Below are positions 57,811 to 64,000 of a stretch of DNA of 64,000 nucleotides, one piece after another. The number at the start of each line of letters is the position of its first letter. The first letter of the stretch is position 1. Below the pieces are notes generated by a model. It searched no databases and was not told the origin of the DNA. It saw only the letters and a list, made by a program, of their open reading frames with translations. The translations under genes and the position numbers were made by a program. Source of the DNA: Nocardioides ferulae (lineage in GTDB: Bacteria > Actinomycetota > Actinomycetes > Propionibacteriales > Nocardioidaceae); assembly GCF_003660455.1 (NCBI RefSeq), contig NZ_QZVR01000002.1, positions 434,001-498,000 on the forward strand. Direction: 5' to 3'.

Positions 57811-57875
57811 CGAGAGCACTGCTCTTGCATATGGATCGAGGTCCTGCCAGTCTCGATTCGAGAGCGCTGCTCTCG
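57811..57875. promoter_or_regulatory. Two palindromic operators for the TetR protein
   Basis: Site A is CGAGAGC-ACT-GCTCTTG (57811-57827, one mismatch); site B is CGAGAGC-GCT-GCTCTCG (57859-57875, perfect). Their centres are 48 bp apart. A half-site AAGAGCGCT lies at about 57793-57801. They fill the 128 bp between the divergent starts, as expected for a TetR regulator controlling itself and the neighbour. Confidence 0.75.
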
Positions 57876-57901
57876 CTCGTCCACTCGTCTCAGGAGCCCC
57901 G

Positions 57902-58849
57902 ATGAACCCCCAGCAGCACCATCTCGTGCTCGGCGCCGGCCCGGTCGGCCGTTCGCTCGCCCGCCTGCTCGCCGACCGCGGTGAACAGACCGTCCTGGTC
58001 AGCCGCTCCGGCGGCGGTCCCGAGCTGGCGGGGGTCCGGCGGGTCGCCCTCGACGTGACCGACGCCGATGCCCTGGCCGCGCTCGCCGACGGGGCGGTCG
58101 CCCTCTACAACTGCGTCAACCCCCCGGACTACACGACCTGGGTCCGTGACTGGCCGCCGATGGCGGCCGCGATGCTGACCGCCGCCGAACGCTCCGGCGC
58201 GGTGCTCGCCATCACCGGGAACCTCTATCCCTACGGTCCGGTGACCGAGCCGATGGTCGAGGAGCTCCCGGACCGGGCGACCGATCCGAAGGGAGAGCTC
58301 CGCGCCCGCATCTGGGCCGACGCCCTGGCCGCACACCGCGACGGCCGGGTCCGGGCCGTCGAGGTCCGAGGCTCCGACTACGTCGGCCCGGGTGTCGGAG
58401 ACAACGGACACGTGACCCGGGTGCTGCCCCGGGCGCTCGCCGGACGCCCGGTCCGGGTGCTCGGCAGCCCGGACCAGCCGCACTCGTGGACCGACGTGCG
58501 CGACGTCGCCCGCACCCTGGCCGCGGTCGCGGCCCGTCCCGACGCGCTCGGCCGGGTCTGGCACGTGCCGACCGACGCTCCGCGCAGCCAGCGGCAGGCG
58601 ATCGCCGACATGTGCGCCGCGGTCGGGCGCAAGCCGGTCGCGGTCCGCGGCTATCCGCGCCTGATGCTGGACGCGCTCGCACTCGGCGTACCGATGGTGC
58701 GCGAGCTGCGCAGCACGCGGTGGCAGTTCGAGGTGCCCTACGTCCTGGACTCCTCGGCCGCCCAGGAGGAGCTGGGCCTGCGCCCGACGCCGTGGGAGGA
58801 GGTCTGCCGGGCCACCGGCGACGACGCGGTGGCTAGTGTGGCGAGGTGA
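57902..58849 (+). CDS. NAD(P)-dependent epimerase/dehydratase-family protein
   Basis: 315 residues. The nucleotide motif HLVLGAGPVGRSLARLLADRG (about 7-27, with G-x-G-x-x-G) starts a Rossmann fold; ITGNLYPYGPV (about 103-113) holds the Tyr region. The typical YxxxK pair is not obvious, so it may be an atypical NmrA- or reductase-like member. Divergent from tetR with two operators between, so probably co-controlled. Substrate unknown. Confidence 0.82.
   Translation: MNPQQHHLVLGAGPVGRSLARLLADRGEQTVLVSRSGGGPELAGVRRVALDVTDADALAALADGAVALYNCVNPPDYTTWVRDWPPMAAAMLTAAERSGAVLAITGNLYPYGPVTEPMVEELPDRATDPKGELRARIWADALAAHRDGRVRAVEVRGSDYVGPGVGDNGHVTRVLPRALAGRPVRVLGSPDQPHSWTDVRDVARTLAAVAARPDALGRVWHVPTDAPRSQRQAIADMCAAVGRKPVAVRGYPRLMLDALALGVPMVRELRSTRWQFEVPYVLDSSAAQEELGLRPTPWEEVCRATGDDAVASVAR
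58834..58839 (+). promoter_or_regulatory. Possible internal leaderless -10 box for the SIMPL gene
   Basis: TAGTGT ends six bases before GTG 58846, inside the 3' end of the epimerase gene. Same spacing as the other leaderless boxes. Confidence 0.35.
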
Positions 58850-59598
58850 CCTCGACCTCACCCCACGCCTCCGACCAGGCGACTGCGCCGACCGACGCCC
58901 CGGCCCCCGTGGAGATCACCGTTCGCGGCACCAGTCGCCAGTTCCACCCAGCCGAACGCGCCACGGTGCACGCCGGCGTCGGGCTCGAGGGACCCGAGGC
59001 GGGCCGGGTCTACGACGCGGTGGCCGAGCAGTTCGCGGTGGTGCAGGCGAGCATCGTCTCGCTGCACGAGCCCGACCGAGGGCCGGTGACCTGGTGGTCG
59101 AGCCAAGACGTCCGCACCTGGTCGAACCGGCCGTGGAACAAGGACGGTGTGCAGCTGCCCCTGGTCCACCACGCCCGCACCGACCTGCAGGTGAAGTTCA
59201 GCGACTTCGCGCGGATGTCGGCCTGGCTCTCGGACATGGCCGGCATCACCGGGTTCCACGTCGAGTACGTCGAGTGGTCGCTGACCGTCCACCGCCGCCA
59301 GGAGCTGGCCCGGGCCGCGCGTACCCGCGCCGTGCGGGACGCACAGGCCAAGGCGCAGGCGTACGCGGAGGCCCTCAAGCTCGGACCGATCGTGCCGGTC
59401 TCCCTCGCCGAGGCCGGCATGCTCGCCGAAGGGCTGCACCCGATCGGGGAGTCCAGTGCCCCGTTCACCCGCGCGGCCAAGCTGGCCGGCGGTGACGCCG
59501 AGCTGCAGCTGGTGCCGCAGGACATCGACGTGACCGCCTCGGTCGACGCCCGGTTCGTGGCGGGGATGGCCGCCGCGCACACCGCCGGGGTGCGCTGA
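58846..59598 (+). CDS. SIMPL (DUF541) domain protein
   Basis: 250 residues, GTG 58846 overlapping the epimerase stop by 4 bp. After a Thr/Ala/Pro-rich start, VEITVRGTSRQFHPAERATVHAGVGLEG (about 22-49) opens the SIMPL domain; the helix ARAARTRAVRDAQAKAQAYAEALKL (about 152-176) and the final IDVTASVDARF are standard. No signal peptide is visible, unlike many SIMPL proteins, so this one is probably cytosolic. Function of the family is uncertain (linked to interleukin-receptor-kinase signalling in animals and to oxidative stress in bacteria). Confidence 0.82.
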   Translation: MTSTSPHASDQATAPTDAPAPVEITVRGTSRQFHPAERATVHAGVGLEGPEAGRVYDAVAEQFAVVQASIVSLHEPDRGPVTWWSSQDVRTWSNRPWNKDGVQLPLVHHARTDLQVKFSDFARMSAWLSDMAGITGFHVEYVEWSLTVHRRQELARAARTRAVRDAQAKAQAYAEALKLGPIVPVSLAEAGMLAEGLHPIGESSAPFTRAAKLAGGDAELQLVPQDIDVTASVDARFVAGMAAAHTAGVR

Positions 59599-59600
59599 GC

Positions 59601-60188
59601 GTGCGCGTCGGGCTGACCGGAGGCATCGCCTCCGGCAAGAGCACCGTCGCGGCCATGCTGCGTGAGCTCGGCGCCGTCGTCATCGACGCCGACCAGCTGG
59701 CCCGGGATGTGGTCGCGCGCGGCACGCCCGGGCTGGCGGCGGTGGTCGAGGCGTTCGGTCCGCAGTTGCTGACCGAGGACGGGGAGCTCGACCGGGCCGC
59801 CATGGGCCGTTTGGTGTTCGCGGACGCCGAGCTGCGACGCAGGCTGGAGTCGATCGTGCACCCGCTGGTCTTCGAGCGGATCGTGGCCCTCGAGGAGCAG
59901 GCGCCGCCCGGGTCGCTGGTCGTGCACGACATCCCGCTGCTGGCCGAGACCGGTCGCGCCGACGACTTCGACGCGGTGCTGGTCGTCGACGCCCCGCACG
60001 AGCTGCAGGTGGCCCGGATGGTGCGCGACCGTGGCTGGACCGCCGAGGAGGCCGAGTCGCGGATCGCCGCGCAGGCCAGCCGGGAGCAGCGCCGGGCGAT
60101 CGCGACCCACGTCGTGGAGAACACCGCGACGCGCGACGACCTCCGCGAGCGGGTCGCGGAGGTCGTCGAGGCGTTGCGGTCCGGCTGA
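59601..60188 (+). CDS. coaE: Dephospho-CoA kinase
   Basis: 195 residues, single-domain form. P-loop LTGGIASGKST (about 4-14), DADQLARDVV (about 30-39) and the lid region ARDRGWTAEEAESRIAAQ-like VRDRGWTAEEAESRIAAQ (about 136-153). It adds the 3'-phosphate to dephospho-CoA, the last step of CoA synthesis. M. tuberculosis CoaE has an extra C-terminal domain; this one lacks it. Convergent with the sigma factor, 14 bp apart with no clear hairpin. It follows rpsA in the same order as in M. tuberculosis, with several genes between. Confidence 0.94.
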   Translation: MRVGLTGGIASGKSTVAAMLRELGAVVIDADQLARDVVARGTPGLAAVVEAFGPQLLTEDGELDRAAMGRLVFADAELRRRLESIVHPLVFERIVALEEQAPPGSLVVHDIPLLAETGRADDFDAVLVVDAPHELQVARMVRDRGWTAEEAESRIAAQASREQRRAIATHVVENTATRDDLRERVAEVVEALRSG

Positions 60189-60202
60189 CCTGGTCGGGTG
60201 CG

Positions 60203-61159
60203 TCAGGCTGCCAGGTCGGGGTCGGCGAAGCGGCGGAGCTTTTGCAGCGCCTCCCGCTCGAGCTGGCGCACCCGCTCGGCGGAGATGCCGTGCTTGGCGC
60301 CGATGTCGGCGAGCTTGTGCTGGCGCCCGTCGACGAGACCGTAGCGCGAGCGGATGATGTCGGCGGCCCGGTCGTCGAGCTGCCCCACCAGGCTGTTGAG
60401 CCGGTCGCGGGACTCGACGTCGATGAAGTTCAGGTCGGGGCCGGGGGAGGTCTCCTGGGCCATCAGGTCACCGAGCGAGGTGTCGCCGTCGTCGTCGACG
60501 GGGGAGTCGAGGCTGACGTGCTCGCGGCCCCAGGCCATCAGGTCGAGGACGCGCTCGAGCTCCATGCCGAGCTCGGCGGCGATCTCCTGCGGCTCCGGGT
60601 CGCGGCCCAGCTGACGCTCGAGCGTGCGTCGGGCGCCGCCGACCTGGTTCAGCTCCTCCACCACGTGCACGGGCAGCCGCACGACCCGCGCCTGCTGGGC
60701 GATGCCCCGGGTGATCGCCTGGCGCACCCACCACGTCGCGTAGGTGGAGAACTTGTAGCCCTTGGTGTAGTCGAACTTCTCCACCGCCCGGATCAGGCCG
60801 GTGTTGCCCTCCTGGATCAGGTCGAGCATCGGCATCTGGGCGCGGCCGTACTTGCGGGCGATCGAGACGACCAGCCGGAGGTTCGCGGTGATGAACGTGT
60901 CGACCGCCTTGCGACCCTCCTCGGCGAGCCACTCCAGCTCCTCCTGGGAGGCGGTCATCGGGGCGCCGCCCTTGCGGCGGCCGACCCGGCCCTCACGCAG
61001 CAGCGACTCGGCGTAGAGGCCGGCCTCGATGGTCTTGGAGAGCTCGACCTCGGCCGCGGCGTCGAGGAGCGGGTTGCGCGCGATCTCGTCGAGGTAGAGA
61101 CCGACGCTGTCGCGCCCCTCGATCTCTCGCACCCCTGCCGTCGCCGTCCGTGTTGCCAT
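60203..61159 (-). CDS. RNA polymerase sigma factor, group 2 (HrdB/SigB-like)
   Basis: 318 residues from ATG 61159 (AAGGAGGGG six bases upstream). Region 1.2 (DSVGLYLDEIARNPLLDA, about 18-35), region 2 with DLIQEGNTGLIRAVEKFDYT and YKFSTYATWWVRQAITRGI, region 3 and the region 4 HTH KLADIGAKHGISAERVRQLE (about 282-301). It lacks the long N-terminal region 1.1 of the principal sigma and matches the principal-like group-2 sigmas of actinobacteria (HrdD/SigB type), usually used in stress or stationary phase. 248 bp upstream hold no gene. Confidence 0.9.
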   Translation of the reverse strand: MATRTATAGVREIEGRDSVGLYLDEIARNPLLDAAAEVELSKTIEAGLYAESLLREGRVGRRKGGAPMTASQEELEWLAEEGRKAVDTFITANLRLVVSIARKYGRAQMPMLDLIQEGNTGLIRAVEKFDYTKGYKFSTYATWWVRQAITRGIAQQARVVRLPVHVVEELNQVGGARRTLERQLGRDPEPQEIAAELGMELERVLDLMAWGREHVSLDSPVDDDGDTSLGDLMAQETSPGPDLNFIDVESRDRLNSLVGQLDDRAADIIRSRYGLVDGRQHKLADIGAKHGISAERVRQLEREALQKLRRFADPDLAA

Positions 61160-61407
61160 GGGACCCCTCCTTCGCACCAGTGCCGCCGCCGCTGCGTCGT
61201 CACACGCTCGTCTAACGCTCACGGTGTCCCTGGGATTCCTGGTTCAAACGTGAGCCCGTATGCCTGAACGACGAACGGCGCGGGCGGGGAGTTGCCTGGC
61301 GAGCCAACTCTCAGCCACTTCTCAGCCCGGCGGCGACCCGTCGACGGTTCCCGCCCTGTTGCGGCGTGTCGCGGAACGATCGGCGGATGGGCGGTCCCGG
61401 CTCCGGC

Positions 61408-63564
61408 TCAGCCGGCCGGAGGCGTGTCGGCGAGACCCATCCGGTCCAGGATCCAGGCGAGCGTGAAGGCCCGGTCGTGCCAGGCCTTGTAGCGGCCCGA
61501 CACCCCGCCGTGCCCGGCCGACATCTCGGTGCGCAGCAGGAAGTCACGGCGCCCCTCGGCCGTGGCCCGCAGCCGGGCCACCCACTTCGCGGGCTCCACG
61601 TAGAGCACCCGGGTGTCGTGGAAGGAGGTCTCGGCCAGGATCGGGGGGTAGTCGACCGCTGCCACGTTGTCGTAGGGGGCGTAGGAGGCGATGTAGTCGA
61701 AGACCTCCGCGTCGGCCTCCGGGTTCCCCCACTCGTCGTACTCGGTCACGGTGAGCGGGAGCGAGGCGTCCAGCATCGTCGTGAGGTTGTCGACGAACGG
61801 GACCGCGGCGACGATCCCGCCGAACAGGTCGGGGGCGAGATTGGCCACGGCGCCCATCAGCAGCCCGCCGGCGCTGCCGCCCTCGGCCACCAGCGTCTCC
61901 GGTTCGGCCCACCCGGTCTCGACCAGGTGCCGGGCGCAGGCCACGAAGTCGGTGAACGTGTTGCGCTTGCGTTGCAGCTTCCCGTCGTCGTACCAGCGCC
62001 GGCCCATCTCACCGCCACCGCGGACATGGGCGATCGCGAACGCACCCCCGCGGTCGAGCAGCGAGAGCCGGGCCACGGAGAAGTAGGGGTCCATCGACAT
62101 CTCGTAGGCGCCGTAGCCGTAGAGCAGCACCGGGATCGGGCGCGGCGCCTCCGCGGGGCCCCGCGCCCCTCGGCGCGCCACGATCGAGATCGGCACCCGC
62201 TCGCCGTCGTCCGCCGTGGCCCAGAGGCGGTGCTCCTCGTAGTCGGCGGGGTCGTAGCCGCCCAGCACGGGGGCACGCCGCAGCAGCGTCAGCTCGCGGG
62301 TGCGCACGTCGTAGTCGTAGACCGACGACGGCACCGCCATGGTGGTGTAGCCCAGTCGCACCGTGGGCTGGGCGAAGCCCGGGTTGCCGCCCGACCCGAC
62401 GGTGTAGACCTCCTCGTCGAATCGCACCAGGTAGTCGTCGGTCACCGGGGTGGTCGGGTCGTCCCCGAGCTCCAGGATCCGCAGCTGGGTGAGCCCCGCG
62501 CTGCGCTGGTGGAGCACCAGGTGCCCGGCGAACGCGTCGACGTCCTCGAGCCGCACCTGCGGGTCGTGCGGGACCAGCGCGGTCCACTCCTCGGGCGGGG
62601 TCGGCCGGACCGGTGCGACACCGAGCTCGAAGTCCGGCCCGGTCAGGTTGTGCAGCACCAGGAAGCGGTCCTCGCCGCCCAGCACGGCATGGTCCAGGGA
62701 GTACTCCAGGCCCTCGCGGCGCGGCGAGAACACCTGCCACCCGGCCGCCGGGTCGTCGGCGTCGAGGAAGCGGTACTCGCTGGTGGTCTTCGAGCCCGAG
62801 GCGATCACCAGGAACCGGTCGCTGCGGGTGCGGCCGACCCCCACCCAGAAGCGGCCGTCGCGCTCGTGGTGCACCAGCTCGTCGTCGTCCTGGCTGGTGC
62901 CGAGCCGGTGTCGCCAGATCTTGTCGGCCCGCCAGGAGTCGTCGACGGTCGTGTAATAGAGGTTCTCCCCGGTCCGGTCCCAGGTGCCGCCGCCCAGCAG
63001 GCCGGTCAGCTCGTCGGACAGCAGCTCTCCGGTGCGCAGGTCCTTGACCCGGAGCAGGTAGCGCTCGTCGCCCACGACGTCGACCGCGAACGCCAGCAGG
63101 TTGCCGTCGGGGCTGACCGCGGAGCCGCCGAGGGAGAAGAAGTCGTGGCCTTCGGCCAGGGCGTCGAGGTCGAGCAGCACCTCCTCGCCCGGCAGCGCCG
63201 GCTGGTCCGGGGCGCAGTCGTCCGCCGGGGTCGGCGGCGTCCAGTCGTCGGGGCCGGCCACCGGCACCCGGCAGCTGGCGCCGTACTCGCGGCCCTCGAA
63301 GGAGCGCCCGTAGTACCAGTGGCCGCGGCTGCGGGTGGGCACCGAGAGATCGGTCTCGCGGGTGCGGGCCTTGATCTCGTCGAAGATGCGGGTCCGCAGG
63401 TCGGCCAGGTGGGCGGTCCGCTCACGGGTCCAGGCGTTCTCCGCCTCGAGATGCGCCACCACCTCGGGGGAGTCCTTCTCCCGCAGCCACTCGTAGTCGT
63501 CGACGCGGGTCCGGCCGTGGAGCTCGCGGGTGACGGGTCGACGGGGGGCGAGAGGTGGCTCCAT
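61408..63564 (-). CDS. S9-family prolyl oligopeptidase (protease II type)
   Basis: 718 residues. N-terminal seven-bladed propeller (about 80-420) begins after ELHGRTRVDDYEWLREK, the usual start of oligopeptidase B. The catalytic domain (about 1-70 and 430-718) has the nucleophile Ser in EGGSAGGLLMGA (about 561), the Asp near HDTRVLYVEPAKW and the His in EMSAGHGG (about 683). It cleaves short peptides, probably after basic residues. Start ATG 63564; TAGGGT lies eight bases upstream. No signal peptide, so cytosolic. Divergent from pxpA. Confidence 0.92.
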   Translation of the reverse strand: MEPPLAPRRPVTRELHGRTRVDDYEWLREKDSPEVVAHLEAENAWTRERTAHLADLRTRIFDEIKARTRETDLSVPTRSRGHWYYGRSFEGREYGASCRVPVAGPDDWTPPTPADDCAPDQPALPGEEVLLDLDALAEGHDFFSLGGSAVSPDGNLLAFAVDVVGDERYLLRVKDLRTGELLSDELTGLLGGGTWDRTGENLYYTTVDDSWRADKIWRHRLGTSQDDDELVHHERDGRFWVGVGRTRSDRFLVIASGSKTTSEYRFLDADDPAAGWQVFSPRREGLEYSLDHAVLGGEDRFLVLHNLTGPDFELGVAPVRPTPPEEWTALVPHDPQVRLEDVDAFAGHLVLHQRSAGLTQLRILELGDDPTTPVTDDYLVRFDEEVYTVGSGGNPGFAQPTVRLGYTTMAVPSSVYDYDVRTRELTLLRRAPVLGGYDPADYEEHRLWATADDGERVPISIVARRGARGPAEAPRPIPVLLYGYGAYEMSMDPYFSVARLSLLDRGGAFAIAHVRGGGEMGRRWYDDGKLQRKRNTFTDFVACARHLVETGWAEPETLVAEGGSAGGLLMGAVANLAPDLFGGIVAAVPFVDNLTTMLDASLPLTVTEYDEWGNPEADAEVFDYIASYAPYDNVAAVDYPPILAETSFHDTRVLYVEPAKWVARLRATAEGRRDFLLRTEMSAGHGGVSGRYKAWHDRAFTLAWILDRMGLADTPPAG

Positions 63565-63591
63565 GTGGGCAGACCCTAGGAGACGTGGGGT

Positions 63592-63597
63592 TAGCGT
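63592..63597 (+). promoter_or_regulatory. Leaderless -10 box of pxpA
   Basis: TAGCGT ends six bases before GTG 63604. Confidence 0.45.
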
Positions 63598-63603
63598 GTG
63601 CCG

Positions 63604-64000
63604 GTGACCACCGGTTCGGAGCCTGCGCCGGCCGAGCGCGCCGTCGACCTCAACGCCGACCTCGGCGAGGAGGTCACCGACGACGCCGCGCTGCTCGCAG
63701 TCGTCACCAGCGCGAACGTGGCCTGCGGTTTCCACGCCGGCCACCCGGCGCTGATGCGCGAGGTCTGCGCGGAGGCCGCGCGGCGCGGTGTCGCGATCGG
63801 CGCCCAGGTCTCCTACGACGACCGCGAGAACTTCGGACGGATCCCGAGGGAGGTCCCCTACGGGCGGCTGCGCGAGCAGATCGCCCACCAGGTGGGCGAG
63901 CTGGCCGACGCGGCCGCCCGCAGCGGCGTCGAGGTGCGCTACGTCAAGCCGCACGGCGCGCTCTACCACCGGGTGCTCGACGACGAGGAGCAGGCGGCCG
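63604..64000 (+). CDS. pxpA: 5-oxoprolinase subunit A / LamB-YcsF family (3' end beyond the window)
   Basis: I read this directly: GTG 63604, open to the window end (132 codons). VDLNADLGEEVTDDAAL (about 15-31), VTSANVACGFHAGHP (about 35-49) and VKPHGALYHRV are the LamB/YcsF hallmarks. With PxpB and PxpC, which should follow outside the window, it opens 5-oxoproline to glutamate using ATP. The promoter appears leaderless. Confidence 0.92.
   Translation, partial: MTTGSEPAPAERAVDLNADLGEEVTDDAALLAVVTSANVACGFHAGHPALMREVCAEAARRGVAIGAQVSYDDRENFGRIPREVPYGRLREQIAHQVGELADAAARSGVEVRYVKPHGALYHRVLDDEEQAA

Overview
The window is about 64 kb of very GC-rich DNA (roughly 72 percent by eye) with dense genes, many GTG starts, 4-8 bp stop/start overlaps and TANNNT-type -10 boxes. 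Gene content and order point to a high-GC Gram-positive actinobacterium, most likely Nocardioides or a close relative (Nocardioidaceae). The evidence is small families typical of that group (a short protein starting HGNTPAAW, TIGR03085, DUF2752, DUF4190, DUF2613, DUF3068), an ANTAR response regulator, and the hisI-trp-lgt-gltBD-pyk-pdtaR-polA-rpsA-coaE backbone that I recall from Mycobacterium tuberculosis (about Rv1606 to Rv1631). No phage, insertion sequence, CRISPR or plasmid module was seen.

Layout. 1-3888, minus strand: a DMT/EamA transporter (cut by the window edge) behind a glycine-amidinotransferase-like enzyme, an RsuA/RluB-type pseudouridine synthase and a TIGR03085 protein. 3999-7618: a heterodimeric ABC exporter with one degenerate ATPase site. 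7702-8916: a secreted protein of Ig-like repeats. 8940-15885: hisI, the Trp-associated membrane protein, small membrane proteins, trpCBA, a Sco-type copper lipoprotein and lgt. 16067-23712: gltB, gltD and pyk. 23731-25009: a deleted HTH/LAGLIDADG gene, an odd class-I tRNA with anticodon CAA, and pdtaR. 25164-30885: a complete branched-chain amino acid ABC system, livHMGF facing its lipoprotein binding protein across a shared terminator. Both halves carry 11-bp-phased GTNAC boxes resembling GlnR sites. 31029-35853: DUF554, GNAT, hotdog thioesterase and polA.

35877-52277 sits between polA and rpsA, which are adjacent in M. tuberculosis as I recall. It is a cell-envelope glycan cluster: a flippase, two large multi-spanning membrane proteins, a GT4 glycosyltransferase, two methyltransferases, an AftD-like arabinofuranosyltransferase with carbohydrate-binding modules, an acyltransferase, DUF2613 and DUF3068 proteins, then a decapeptide-repeat protein and an APH-family kinase. 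It resembles the mycobacterial Rv0224c-Rv0236c region, although Nocardioidaceae are not known to make mycolyl-arabinogalactan.

52455-64000: rpsA; an AdpA/GlxA-type regulator with an AdpA-box-like inverted repeat in its promoter and a 32-bp tandem array downstream that shares a 14-nt word with that promoter; an AMP-ligase/TetR operon divergent from a NAD-epimerase with two palindromic operators between them; a SIMPL protein; coaE; a group-2 sigma factor; an S9 peptidase; and the start of pxpA.

A theme across the window is leaderless expression. At least seven genes have a TANNNT hexamer ending exactly six or seven bases before the start codon. The strongest candidates for something not yet described are the AdpA-like regulator with its flanking repeat array, the decapeptide-repeat protein, and the class-I CAA tRNA.
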